Source: Alicyclobacillus_A sp963788285
GTDB lineage: Bacteria; Bacillota; Bacilli; Alicyclobacillales; Alicyclobacillaceae
Direction of reading: 5' to 3'
DNA: 64,000 bases
Assembly: GCA_963788285.1 (NCBI GenBank)
Contig: CAWBGB010000015.1
Coordinates: 62,001 to 126,000, forward strand
The notes beneath the pieces are model-generated. The model searched no databases. It was not told where the DNA came from and was given only the letters and a program-made list of their open reading frames with translations. The position numbers and the translations under genes are program-made. Below are positions 34,134-43,209 of this stretch, piece after piece. Every line of letters begins with the position of its first letter. Position 1 is the stretch's first letter.

Positions 34134-35198
34134 TCACGGGACAGGCAACTTTTCCCTCGGCCACACGAGAGCGAGGACAAGTAGGGTACTGATCCAACTA
34201 AACACACCGTAGACGTATGTCACCATGGTTGAGAATCCAACCTGACTACCGACGTATGCCAACACCAGAATGACTCCCGTCACAACGGCGGAAGAACGCT
34301 GTGTGCGCATGCCAAATTGTGCTCCCAGACTGTACACGTTACCCACCAATGTAGAATAGATCTCCCCCCAAAGAACGAACAGGAACGCCCACTGTAGGTA
34401 CCGCCCAATCTGTGAAGCCACATACGCCATAGGAATATCCAGGGTCATCACCTTCGGATAATGGGCAAACAAGGCGCAAGTCACGGCCACGAGCATGCTC
34501 CCAAGCCCCACTGCCCCCATCCATGCACCCAGTCGGATCGTCTCTACGTGTTTGACATTGGCCCCCAGTGGAATCAACACGCCGGCCGCCAACCCAATAT
34601 TAAAAGCGGCGTACATGACGCCTGAAATAAGGCTCACCAGAGGATGGTGCGTCGTCAACATCGCGCCTGCGCTCCAGATGTGCTGGATACCGTACTTCCG
34701 AAGAACATCGAAGGCGGCGAACAGAACAAAGGAGACCATGGTGGGGACGATCACGGTATTTGCTTGCAATATTCCTTTCATGCCGCGAACGATGGTGATG
34801 TATGTAATCGTGAGCGTCAACAGTGCGCCGACTTGAAACGACACGTGCAAACTCTCGCGGAAAAGGGCCCCAGCACCTGCCAGCATGGCAACCGTGACAC
34901 CGAATAACATCAATACCAGAACCACGTCGAACATGCTGCCTAGTGTCCTGCCAAACAAGAACGCGTTCAATTCGCGGTACGAGTGAGCCTGTAGGCGATG
35001 ACCGAGTAACATCACTTTGTACCCTAGCCATGCAAACAGCACTACGGATAAGAGAATGGATAGAAATCCCCAGTTTCCGTAGCGGCCGAAAAACTGAAAG
35101 ATCTCTTGCCCGGAAGCAAAACCGGCTCCCACCACGGTCCCTACGTAGGTGCAGCCGACTTGAAACGCAAGCCATTTCGATTGTCCCGCGCGATGCAT
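34134..35198 (-). CDS. YkvI family membrane protein
   Basis: 354 residues with about ten membrane segments and almost no hydrophilic domain. FQVGCTYVGTVVGAGFASGQEIFQFF near the N-terminus is the unwound first helix of LeuT-fold transporters, as in YkvI. That family is probably a secondary transporter for an amino acid or related solute, though no member's substrate is firmly known to me. The start at 35198 follows TAGGGGG. Divergent from uppP with about 160 bp between them. Confidence 0.8.
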   Translation of the reverse strand: MHRAGQSKWLAFQVGCTYVGTVVGAGFASGQEIFQFFGRYGNWGFLSILLSVVLFAWLGYKVMLLGHRLQAHSYRELNAFLFGRTLGSMFDVVLVLMLFGVTVAMLAGAGALFRESLHVSFQVGALLTLTITYITIVRGMKGILQANTVIVPTMVSFVLFAAFDVLRKYGIQHIWSAGAMLTTHHPLVSLISGVMYAAFNIGLAAGVLIPLGANVKHVETIRLGAWMGAVGLGSMLVAVTCALFAHYPKVMTLDIPMAYVASQIGRYLQWAFLFVLWGEIYSTLVGNVYSLGAQFGMRTQRSSAVVTGVILVLAYVGSQVGFSTMVTYVYGVFSWISTLLVLALVWPREKLPVP

Positions 35199-35357
35199 TC
35201 GCCATACCCCCTACAGACAGAATATGGCCTTGTCCGCGCAATGATGATTGCGGTCTGAGGAACCGTCGAGCATGTCCGTAGGGAAGGACAAATATAGATG
35301 TATATAGCGGAGCCAGTCCACATCCTGCTCTCGCGCGAACGGAAAGGGGGGAAGTAT

Positions 35358-36161
35358 ATGACCACATGGCAAGCCATCATCCTTGGCATCGTACAAGGTG
35401 TGACAGAATTCTTGCCCATCAGCAGTTCAGGCCACCTGGTACTTCTGCAGAAGTTGTGGAACATCTCCGGAGAACAGCTCCTGTTCATTACCTTTTTGCA
35501 TTTGGGTACCCTCATCGCGGTGGTATGGGCGCTGCGAAATGAAGTGCGGTGGGTGATCCAACATCCATGGTCCCGCATTGCAAGAATGATCTTGGTAGCG
35601 CTCATCCCAACAGCAGTCGTCGGCGCACTGTTTGAAGAGATCTTCGAGAACCTGTTTGAAAGCGGGATTACTGTAGGCTTTGAGTTCGTTATCACGGGTG
35701 TAGTACTGTGGTGGATGGACAGCGTGAGCCCCACGGCAAAGTCGGAGGGGGACATGTCCTCGGCGGACGCCCTGTGGATTGGTGCGCTTCAGGGGGCAGC
35801 CATCCTACCTGCGCTTTCGAGGTCTGGTCTCACTATCGCGGCTGCGTTGTGGCGCGGAATGAGCCGCGAAGCAGCAGCACGCTTTTCGTTCTTACTGTCT
35901 GTTCCAGCGATTCTAGGAGCGACCGTCGTCGAACTGGATGATTTGTTCGAGGATCCAAGCTTGATCAACGGCACGAACTGGACAGCCATTGGCTTGGGCA
36001 CGTTGGCAGCCGTCATTGCCGGATACTTCGCTGTCAAAGGCACGATGTGGTTCCTCAACCGCTCTCGCATGCGCATTTTTGCGGTGTACGTGTGGGCGCT
36101 CGCAGCGTTTGTCTTCATCGACCAAATCTGGTTCCAACACTGGTTTCCACGTTTGTTCTAA
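35358..36161 (+). CDS. uppP: undecaprenyl-diphosphate phosphatase
   Basis: 267 residues from ATG 35358 behind AAGGGGGGAAG; the upstream codons of the open frame lack a ribosome site. The two active-site loops are EFLPISSSGHLVLL and PALSRSGLTIAAALWRGMSREAAARFSFLLSVPAI (Glu, Ser, His and the RSG loop all present). It dephosphorylates undecaprenyl pyrophosphate to recycle the cell wall lipid carrier and gives bacitracin tolerance. Eight membrane segments are visible. Confidence 0.95.
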   Translation: MTTWQAIILGIVQGVTEFLPISSSGHLVLLQKLWNISGEQLLFITFLHLGTLIAVVWALRNEVRWVIQHPWSRIARMILVALIPTAVVGALFEEIFENLFESGITVGFEFVITGVVLWWMDSVSPTAKSEGDMSSADALWIGALQGAAILPALSRSGLTIAAALWRGMSREAAARFSFLLSVPAILGATVVELDDLFEDPSLINGTNWTAIGLGTLAAVIAGYFAVKGTMWFLNRSRMRIFAVYVWALAAFVFIDQIWFQHWFPRLF

Positions 36162-36520
36162 GACACGAAGCGAGATTACCTTTTCGCACCGCATTGGTGT
36201 TGTCAGTGCAGCCTGAAAGATGACAAATTGGCTTCGTCCCAGTTGGTATCAGCATTCTACAAAGCGGAAATGTCCACCATGGTGCCCCGAATTTAGCAAG
36301 GAATTCGCTGGCGCCATGGTTCATTTTGGAATGAGTGAGCGCTTGCAAGATCACCAAGGGGAGGCGGCTTAGCCATCTCCCCTTGGTGCTTTCTGTTTGA
36401 CTTGTGCTGAACCGACTTATACTTCACCACCCTTGAGAGAGCGGTGGAGGACCTGGATAGTGCAACGCCGCAACAGTGGCATGCTTCGAAGAATCCCACC
36501 GTCACATCTGTGTGGGCTCA
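36162..36520. other. intergenic stretch between uppP and ylbJ
   Basis: No gene seen. It contains the 10-bp palindrome CACCATGGTG (36275-36284) and the terminator hairpin at 36352-36400. The rest is unremarkable. Confidence 0.5.
36352..36400 (+). terminator. terminator downstream of uppP
   Basis: CACCAAGGGGAG (36352-36363) and CTCCCCTTGGTG (36377-36388) form a perfect 12-bp stem with a 13-nt loop, followed by CTTTCTGTTT. The stem is very stable; the U-tract is interrupted. It faces the 3' end of ylbJ and could act on either strand's messages. Confidence 0.7.
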
Positions 36521-37789
36521 TCAGACTCTCGGCACTTTCGCGCGCCAGACAATCACCCGGACCCTCCTGATAACATAGAGAGCCATGGACACCACGAGCA
36601 TGCCGAGGATTACCCAAACCCAGGCCGCCAACCCTCTTTCCATCACCTGCCACCATGGTGCGCCTGCAGCCGCCGCCTGTGTCGACGCGAACGCGGGCAT
36701 GGCAAAGGAAAGCGCGTGTTCCGCTGCATTGCCGAGCCCCAGCCACCACAGGATGTACGTAAACACGACCGCCAACACACCGTGCAGAAACCTTGCCAGA
36801 AAATAGGGTGCCATGCGAATGTCGGTATTGGTGATGACGCTGGCAACCTGGGCATGCACAGCCAAACCGCTCCACCCAATGATGCCGCCGACAATTGCCA
36901 CTTTTTGAATGAGCGGCGCAGCCGATACCCCAGCCGCCTGTGCACTGCCAATATCAATTTCCACGAGGCCGGCGAGTGTCGGGTTCACCAAACTTGTGTC
37001 GATGCCGAGCAGGTGGTAGATAAAGGCCACTGGTATTCCCAGTACAGCGAGAATCCCGGACAAGCGCATAACTTCAATCATCACTGCGAAAAACACGATA
37101 AAACCACAGATCATCAAAATGGTCATGATAGACTCCGTCACGGATTCGCGTAATAGCTTACCGAACGGGCGACCGTCCTCCTGGCGTGCGACCATCACTT
37201 CTCGGAACGCACGTGCAAAAATATTACTCTTCCCGTCTCGCGTGGTGACGGGTGTAGGTTCACTGCCACGGCCCCAGAATTTGAAACTCACGCCAACCAA
37301 AAATGCAGAAATATAATGTGCGAGTGCGATGAGCGCACCTAATTCAGGAGACTCAAACATGCCGACAGCCACAGCTGTAATCATGAACAACGGGTCTGCT
37401 GTATTCGTGAAAGCAAGCAACCGTTCACCTTCAGCGCGGGTGCACATTCCCGTCTCACGAAATCGGGAGGTGATGACTGCATCCATGGGATATCCTGCAG
37501 CAAGACCCATCGACAAAGCGAAAGCACCGGCACCCGGTACACTGAACAACGGTCTCATTAACGGTTCCAACAGCACCCCGAGTCCGCGCACCATCCCCAG
37601 TCCAAGTAACAATTCCGCTAAAATAAAGAACGGAAGCAGGGACGGGAAGACGATGTCCCAAAACATTTTCAGCCCAGTAATCCCGGCGTCAAATCCTTGT
37701 TTCGGGTAAACGACCAGCGCAATTGTAAATACGATGACGGCGGTACCCAGTAAATACGTGGTCCACTGGCCTTTACGCTGTTGACTCAC
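36521..37789 (-). CDS. ylbJ: sporulation integral membrane protein YlbJ
   Basis: 422 residues, mostly membrane segments. FWDIVFPSLLPFFILAELLLGLG, GLAAGYPMDAVITSRFRETG and the Asn-rich AFTNTADPLFMITAVAVG are conserved in YlbJ, a nucleoside-recognition (gate) type protein needed for spore cortex formation in B. subtilis and controlled by sigma E. It supports a spore-forming host. The GTG start at 37789 follows AAAGGAGATG. Confidence 0.9.
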   Translation of the reverse strand: MSQQRKGQWTTYLLGTAVIVFTIALVVYPKQGFDAGITGLKMFWDIVFPSLLPFFILAELLLGLGMVRGLGVLLEPLMRPLFSVPGAGAFALSMGLAAGYPMDAVITSRFRETGMCTRAEGERLLAFTNTADPLFMITAVAVGMFESPELGALIALAHYISAFLVGVSFKFWGRGSEPTPVTTRDGKSNIFARAFREVMVARQEDGRPFGKLLRESVTESIMTILMICGFIVFFAVMIEVMRLSGILAVLGIPVAFIYHLLGIDTSLVNPTLAGLVEIDIGSAQAAGVSAAPLIQKVAIVGGIIGWSGLAVHAQVASVITNTDIRMAPYFLARFLHGVLAVVFTYILWWLGLGNAAEHALSFAMPAFASTQAAAAGAPWWQVMERGLAAWVWVILGMLVVSMALYVIRRVRVIVWRAKVPRV

Positions 37790-37969
37790 AACATCTCATC
37801 TCCTTTTGCCGCGCCCGGGCCTCGCACTTGTCCCGGTCAATCAGTACATCATATTGTCCAGGCCTAGGGTTTATGTTTGTCATGCATGTGAGGAACACCT
37901 ATGTTCGGTATAATGGGGGAGGACGTAGGAAAAGCACGCCAAGTCAGATTCCGTGAAAGAGGTTTGCAC

Positions 37970-38305
37970 ATGACACTCACCCTGGAGGACATGCAACGAC
38001 GCGTGGACGCGTACATCAGCCAGTTCAAGGAAGGCTACTTCCAACCGATGACACTGGTCGTTCGCCTCACAGAGGAACTGGGTGAACTGGCCCGGGAGGT
38101 TAACCACGAATACGGTGAAAAGCCGAAGAAGCCTTCAGAGGAACCTGGCAGTATTGCCTTAGAGCTAGGTGATCTGATGTTTGTCATTGCTTGCCTGGCC
38201 AATCGGTTAGACATTGATCTATCCGAGGCGTTCGTGCGCGTCATGGAGAAGTTTGAAACACGAGACAAGGACCGCTGGACGCGTATCCATCCGACGACGC
38301 CATAG
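37970..38305 (+). CDS. MazG-like nucleotide pyrophosphohydrolase (YpjD)
   Basis: 111 residues from ATG 37970 behind GAAAGAGG; the frame runs further upstream without a ribosome site. All-helical NTP pyrophosphatase motifs: RLTEELGELAREV (ExxE) and ELGDLMFVIACLAN (ExxD). It would hydrolyse (d)NTPs to monophosphates for nucleotide pool cleaning. B. subtilis ypjD has the same size and the same neighbour, dapB. Confidence 0.88.
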   Translation: MTLTLEDMQRRVDAYISQFKEGYFQPMTLVVRLTEELGELAREVNHEYGEKPKKPSEEPGSIALELGDLMFVIACLANRLDIDLSEAFVRVMEKFETRDKDRWTRIHPTTP

Positions 38306-38382
38306 GTACCGGGAGCCGCCCTAGGCTTTGGTACAATCCACCGCACCTTGGTCTCCATAAGCTGGACTAGAGGTGATTGGCG

Positions 38383-38820
38383 GTGGTGGAAGATCGATGG
38401 TTGAAAACGGCGTATTCGTACCTGTTCATTCGCGATTTTGAAAAAGCCATGAACACCTTCAAAAACGCCATTGGCAGCAATCCGCAAAACCCGGCGTACT
38501 ATTTCCATGGATCCATCACGGCGGTGCGTAGCGGAAATCTTGCGGAGGCCATTGCCTGGGCGGAAACAGCCAAAGCGCTGGAACCAGACAATGAACTGTA
38601 CAATCAACACTGGCATGTGATCCGAGCCAGGTTGCTCGTCAAGCAAGGACTCGAGATGATGCAGTGTGGTCGTCTCGCGGAGGCGCAACTTCTGTTTGCG
38701 TCCGCGTTGAACCATGACCCCCTGAACCAGGAGGCGGAGCACTTCGTATCGCACTGTGATCCATCGAGTTCCATCCTCGACACGGCAGAGCCGGCGTCAC
38801 CCGGAAGGGAAACCTATTGA
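38383..38820 (+). CDS. TPR-repeat protein
   Basis: 145 residues from GTG 38383, after AGAGGTGA; TTG 38377 is also possible. Three TPR-like helix pairs are visible: AYSYLFIRDFEKAMNTFKNAI..NP, AYYFHGSITAVRSGNLAEAIAWAETAKALEP (split here by the pattern break) and GLEMMQCGRLAEAQLLFASALNHDP. A protein-interaction scaffold without catalytic features. It lies 13 bases before dapB and is probably cotranscribed. Confidence 0.75.
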   Translation: MVEDRWLKTAYSYLFIRDFEKAMNTFKNAIGSNPQNPAYYFHGSITAVRSGNLAEAIAWAETAKALEPDNELYNQHWHVIRARLLVKQGLEMMQCGRLAEAQLLFASALNHDPLNQEAEHFVSHCDPSSSILDTAEPASPGRETY

Positions 38821-38833
38821 CGGAGAGATGAAG

Positions 38834-39643
38834 ATGAATCATTCCCAAAAGCAAATCTCAGTGGCTATCGCTGGGGCGAACGGTAAGATGGGGAGAGAGG
38901 CCGTCGCGGCCATTTCTTCCAACCCCCAGTTCAAGATCAATGCGGTGCTGGTGAGATCCCGTGGACAAGCGTCAGAGACCCCATATCGTGTGTACGACGA
39001 CGCATCGCAGTTACTGATGGAGCAGCGCCCCGACGTTTGGTTAGACTTTACCGACGCCGATAGCGTTGTAGACAACATTGACCGCTGCATCGCATTTGGT
39101 GTTCGACCGGTTGTCGGTGCCACAGGCTATACGCCGGAGGACGTGGAACGGTGGAACAAACAATGCCTGGCCAACCAGATTGGCGGGATTGCCGCGCCAA
39201 ACTTCGCGATTGGCGCCCTACTCATGATGCGCTTCGCTGCAGAGGCCGCACGATTCTACGACAAGGCTGAAATTGTCGAGTATCACCACGACGGAAAGAA
39301 AGACGCTCCGTCTGGGACGGCCAAACGGACAGCTGAGCAGATGGCAAAACAGCGGCAAGAGGCGGCATCTGAACCGTCCCGGCGACCATTCCAGGGACAA
39401 GCCCCAGAACATTCGTCTACGCCCGCTCGAGGGCTCCTGTACGGCGAAGTGCCTATCCATAGCGTTCGCTTACCGGGGCTGGTGGCGCACCAGGAAGTCA
39501 TCTTCGGTGGAACGGGGGAAGTGTTGACCATCCGACACGATTCTTTGTCGCGTAAGAGCTTTATGCCCGGCGTGGTGCTAGCATGTAGTAAGGTGATGGA
39601 GCTCCAAGGCATGGTGTACGGACTGGAGCACTTACTCTGGTAA
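38834..39643 (+). CDS. dapB: 4-hydroxy-tetrahydrodipicolinate reductase
   Basis: 269 residues from ATG 38834, 6 nt after GGAGAG. GANGKMGREAV is the nucleotide site, and YHHDGKKDAPSGTA carries the family signature with catalytic His and Lys. C-terminal GLVAHQEVIFGGTGEVLTIRHDS is typical. It supplies diaminopimelate and lysine, and dipicolinate for spores. First enzyme gene of the dapB-mgsA-bshB1-bshA-cca-birA run shared with B. subtilis. Confidence 0.95.
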   Translation: MNHSQKQISVAIAGANGKMGREAVAAISSNPQFKINAVLVRSRGQASETPYRVYDDASQLLMEQRPDVWLDFTDADSVVDNIDRCIAFGVRPVVGATGYTPEDVERWNKQCLANQIGGIAAPNFAIGALLMMRFAAEAARFYDKAEIVEYHHDGKKDAPSGTAKRTAEQMAKQRQEAASEPSRRPFQGQAPEHSSTPARGLLYGEVPIHSVRLPGLVAHQEVIFGGTGEVLTIRHDSLSRKSFMPGVVLACSKVMELQGMVYGLEHLLW

Positions 39644-39660
39644 CCTGGAGGGATTGTACG

Positions 39661-40071
39661 GTGAATATCGCCCTGATTGCGCATGACAACAAAAAGGACG
39701 ACATTGTCAACTTTGCCATTGCGTATAAACATATCTTCGAGAAAGCCACGTTGTACGCGACTGGAACCACGGGCCTGCGCATCGCAGACGCTACAGGCCT
39801 GACGTTGCACCGAGTGCAGTCCGGGCCACTCGGCGGTGATCAACAAATTGGCGCCAAAATCGCGGAGAACGAAATGGATCTCGTGATCTTCCTGCGCGAT
39901 CCGCTCACCGCCCAACCCCACGAGCCGGACATCACGGCATTATTGCGGCTGTGCGACGTTCATAACATCCCTGTCGCCACAAATCTCGCCACTGCCGAAG
40001 CGTTGCTCCGTGCCCTGGAGCGCGGTGACTTGAACTGGAGGAATGCAGTGCATGGCAACACCTCCGACTGA
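39661..40071 (+). CDS. mgsA: methylglyoxal synthase
   Basis: 136 residues, GTG start after GGAGGG. LIAHDNKKDDIVNFAI, the phosphate-binding TGTTGLRI, GPLGGDQQIGAKI with the catalytic Asp, and FLRDPLTAQPHEPDI are all in place. It converts dihydroxyacetone phosphate to methylglyoxal and phosphate, an overflow route when phosphate is short. Coupling to bacillithiol genes is logical, because bacillithiol detoxifies methylglyoxal. Overlaps bshB1 by 20 bases. Confidence 0.96.
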   Translation: MNIALIAHDNKKDDIVNFAIAYKHIFEKATLYATGTTGLRIADATGLTLHRVQSGPLGGDQQIGAKIAENEMDLVIFLRDPLTAQPHEPDITALLRLCDVHNIPVATNLATAEALLRALERGDLNWRNAVHGNTSD

Positions 40072-40774
40072 TGTCAACGACGCCCTTTACATACTTGCAT
40101 TTGGGGCACACGCGGACGACACAGATATTGGCTGTTCCGGGACACTTGCCTGGTACGCACAGAAAGGATACCGGGTGGGCGTATGTGATCTCACACATTC
40201 TGAACTGTCCACGAATGGCACCGTCTATACGCGATTGGAAGAAGCGAAGCGAGCGGCTGACGTGATTGGGCTGGCCGCACGATTGACCTTGTCATTTCCG
40301 GATAGAGGCCTGTCTGTGCGACCGGAGACGGTGTCTGCCGTCGCTGACGTCATTCGGAAGCATCGGCCGATCTACGTGTTTGCACCGGACTGGGAGGACA
40401 GACACCCAGACCACAGAGCCTGCGCAGCGATTGTGGAAGAAGGGGTGTTCAACGCAGGTCTCAAACGGTTCGGAACGCCGTCGGGAGAACCGCCTCACAG
40501 GGTTCGACACGTGTTCTACTACGCCATTAACGGCATGGAGCAACCGGATATCGCCGTCGACATCTCAACCGTCGCCGACAAAAAGAAGGCGGCATTGGAA
40601 CAGTACGGATCTCAGTTTGGTTCTGGTTCAGGGAGCATCCCGACTCCACTCAACCAGGGGTTTGTGGACGCCATCATAGGACGCGATGCTTTGACGGGGC
40701 ACCAGGTTGGATGTCGATTTGCGGAAGGATTCCGGATAAAGCGACCGTTGCTCATCAATCCCGAACCCAAGTGA
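40052..40774 (+). CDS. bshB1: bacillithiol biosynthesis deacetylase BshB1
   Basis: 240 residues from ATG 40052, 10 nt after GGAGG (ATG 40043 is too close). PIG-L/LmbE fold with the zinc triad: AFGAHADDTDIGCSGTL (HxDD) and DRHPDHRACAAIV. LTHSELSTNGT and RPIYVFAPDWED are further family stretches. It deacetylates GlcNAc-malate in bacillithiol synthesis, after BshA, whose gene follows. Relatives act on other N-acetylglucosamine compounds, but the context settles the role. Confidence 0.94.
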   Translation: MATPPTDVNDALYILAFGAHADDTDIGCSGTLAWYAQKGYRVGVCDLTHSELSTNGTVYTRLEEAKRAADVIGLAARLTLSFPDRGLSVRPETVSAVADVIRKHRPIYVFAPDWEDRHPDHRACAAIVEEGVFNAGLKRFGTPSGEPPHRVRHVFYYAINGMEQPDIAVDISTVADKKKAALEQYGSQFGSGSGSIPTPLNQGFVDAIIGRDALTGHQVGCRFAEGFRIKRPLLINPEPK

Positions 40775-40801
40775 ATCGTGCAAAGGGAGGGAAGTACCGC
40801 G

Positions 40802-41932
40802 TTGCGCATTGGTATCAGTTGTTATCCGACCATCGGAGGTTCCGGCGCGGTCGCGACGGAATTGGGAAAGGCGCTGGCGAGACGTGGGCACCAGGTGCAC
40901 TTTGTTGTGACCGACGTTCCGTTTCGATTGGGCGAGTTTCACCAAAACATTTACATACACGAACTGGATACGGTCTCATACCCTGTCTTGCGGACGCCAC
41001 CGTACGACCTGTCGCTGGCTGCGCACATGGCCGACATCGTCAAGCGGTACGACTTGGATATCCTGCACGTTCACTATGCGTTCCCGTTTGCGGTCTGTGC
41101 ATTTCTCGCGAAGGCGATAGTCAAGAATCATCCGTTGAAGGTGGTCACGACGCTACACGGCACGGATGTGACGGTCTTGTCACAGGATAAGAGTTTATAC
41201 GAGGTGATCAAGCTCGGGATTGAACAGAGCGACGTCGTGACTGCCGTCAGCCAAAGTTTGGCCATGCAGACCCAGGAATTGTTCGGCATCGAGCGACACA
41301 TTCACTGCGTGTACAACTTTGTGGACACGGACGTGTTCCATCCCGACCCCAACTCCAAACTGCGGCATTGCTTTGCCGAGCGTGACGAGAAGGTGTTGCT
41401 GCACATCTCAAACTTTCGCCGCGTAAAACGCATCTCCGATGTGATTCACGTGTTCGCTCAACTACGGCAGAGCATGCCCGCAAAACTGCTGCTCGTGGGA
41501 GAAGGGCCGGAGTTAAACCACGCTCGCGACCTGGTACAGTCATTGAAGTTGGACGCCAGCGTCCTGTTTCTCGGGAAGCAGGACCAAGTGGCTCCCATCT
41601 GTGCGGCGGCAGACCTGTTTTTGCTCCCTTCGGAAAAAGAGAGCTTTGGTTTGGTCGCCTTGGAAGCGATGGCGTGCGGAGTTCCCGTGGTTGGGTCGAC
41701 CGCAGGTGGTATCCCCGAAGTGGTTCGGCACGGTGAGACGGGATACCTAGCCAGTGTTGGAGATGTGGACTCCATGGTCGACTACGCCCGGACGTTATTG
41801 ACTGACGACGCGCTCTACGCTCGTTTCTCCGATGCATCCGTCAAACGAGCGCGGGAGGTGTTCCACATCGACCATCGAGTTCAGGAATACGAGGACATCT
41901 ACAAGGCTGTGCTGGAAGGAAGTCTACGCTGA
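40802..41932 (+). CDS. bshA: N-acetyl-alpha-D-glucosaminyl L-malate synthase
   Basis: 376 residues from TTG 40802, behind AAAGGGAGGGAAG; this gives the family N-terminus LRIGISCYPTIGGSG. GT4 features: VTTLHGTDVTVL, HISNFRRVKR, LLVGEGPELN, and EKESFGLVALEAMACGVPVV with E-x7-E. It transfers GlcNAc from UDP-GlcNAc to L-malate, the first bacillithiol step. Unlike the GT4 gene at 8.6 kb this frame is intact. TGATGA joins it to cca. Confidence 0.95.
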   Translation: MRIGISCYPTIGGSGAVATELGKALARRGHQVHFVVTDVPFRLGEFHQNIYIHELDTVSYPVLRTPPYDLSLAAHMADIVKRYDLDILHVHYAFPFAVCAFLAKAIVKNHPLKVVTTLHGTDVTVLSQDKSLYEVIKLGIEQSDVVTAVSQSLAMQTQELFGIERHIHCVYNFVDTDVFHPDPNSKLRHCFAERDEKVLLHISNFRRVKRISDVIHVFAQLRQSMPAKLLLVGEGPELNHARDLVQSLKLDASVLFLGKQDQVAPICAAADLFLLPSEKESFGLVALEAMACGVPVVGSTAGGIPEVVRHGETGYLASVGDVDSMVDYARTLLTDDALYARFSDASVKRAREVFHIDHRVQEYEDIYKAVLEGSLR

Positions 41933-43209
41933 TGAAGAGAGATTGGCCAGCCCCCGTGGTCAACGTGCTGAATACGCTCGAGGAAAACGGTCATGAAGCG
42001 TACCTAGTGGGAGGCTGTGTTCGCGACCGCTTGCTCGGAAGGCCCGTGACGGACTTTGACATCGCGACCAACGCGACGCCGGACAAAGTCGTATCCTTGT
42101 TTCCACGGACTCTACCGACTGGACTGAAGCACGGTACCGTCACGGTATTGTCCGAGGGGCTGTCGGTGGAGGTCACCACCTATCGAAAAGATATCGGGTA
42201 CTCCGACGGGCGCAGGCCGGATGAAGTGGCGTTCTGTAACTCGCTAGAAGAGGACTTGAGCCGACGGGATTTTACCGTCAACGCAATGGCCATGGATGTC
42301 CGTGGTCACATCGTCGACTGCTTTGGTGGACGGTCAGACCTCGCGAGTAGAGTCATTCGCGCGGTAGGCGTGCCAACGCACCGGTTTCGAGAAGACGGGC
42401 TCCGTATTTTGCGAGCCTTTCGGTTCGCTGCGCAATTGGGCTTTCAACTCGATGACGGCACTCGGTTGGGTATGCAACAGAACGCAGAGAAACTGCTCGC
42501 CGTATCTCCCGAGCGAATCGGTGTGGAACTGGCCAAAATCGCTGCGGCGGATTGGAGTGCTGTCGTAGGCCCCATGGCACAGAGCAAGATCTGGGCATAT
42601 GTAGATCCGCATCTTCGGCCGCTGCAGCAAGCGTTTAGGAACCTGTCCGCAGCCGCAAAGGCACTGCAGTCGTGGATGCAGCCGCACGCTGTGGAAGACA
42701 GAATATCGGAAGCGTTAGCCATCTGGTGCCATGCGGCCGGACTTACGCCGACCTCCTGCAGAGCCATGGGACGAGCGCTGCGTTGGTCAAACCAGCGTTG
42801 TCAGGATTCTGCGCACTTCCTCGAGTTACTCCAGTCCAATCCTCTCCACTGGAGTACTTGGGAGTGGCGTCGCCATTTGTTTGAATTTGGAGATGTTCGC
42901 GTGGGGCGCGCTTGCGCGGCGCTCGACATTTGGGATACCGGCAGCGATGTAAGCGGACCAAGATGGACCTTGTTTCTCGACTACGCTCGAACTCAGCCAA
43001 TTTGGACGGTTCAAGACCTGCAGATTTCTGGTCAGGACATCGTGACTTTGGGAGCGCGTGGGCCCTTGGTTGGGCAGGTCAAGCAACGGTTGATCGAAGA
43101 CGTGTTAATGAAGCGTGTGTTGAATGACCGGTCTCACCTATTGAAGCGTGCAACAGCGCTGATCCATTCGCTCGCGGGAGGGACAACCTTTGACTTCATT
43201 GATGGATAG
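41932..43209 (+). CDS. cca: tRNA nucleotidyltransferase (CCA-adding enzyme)
   Basis: 425 residues. Class II motifs: LVGGCVRDRLLGRP (residues 25-38), DFDIATNATP with the DxD metal site near 41-43, RRDFTVNAMAM, and DGLRILRAFRFAAQLGF. It adds or repairs CCA at tRNA 3' ends. The only tRNA gene in the window already encodes CCA, so repair may be a main use. It starts at the A of the bshA TGATGA junction and overlaps birA by 20 bases. Confidence 0.95.
   Translation: MKRDWPAPVVNVLNTLEENGHEAYLVGGCVRDRLLGRPVTDFDIATNATPDKVVSLFPRTLPTGLKHGTVTVLSEGLSVEVTTYRKDIGYSDGRRPDEVAFCNSLEEDLSRRDFTVNAMAMDVRGHIVDCFGGRSDLASRVIRAVGVPTHRFREDGLRILRAFRFAAQLGFQLDDGTRLGMQQNAEKLLAVSPERIGVELAKIAAADWSAVVGPMAQSKIWAYVDPHLRPLQQAFRNLSAAAKALQSWMQPHAVEDRISEALAIWCHAAGLTPTSCRAMGRALRWSNQRCQDSAHFLELLQSNPLHWSTWEWRRHLFEFGDVRVGRACAALDIWDTGSDVSGPRWTLFLDYARTQPIWTVQDLQISGQDIVTLGARGPLVGQVKQRLIEDVLMKRVLNDRSHLLKRATALIHSLAGGTTFDFIDG

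Noticed and set aside
38639..38854. Minus-strand frame between the TPR gene and dapB
   Set aside because: No ribosome site and overlaps two well-supported plus-strand genes.
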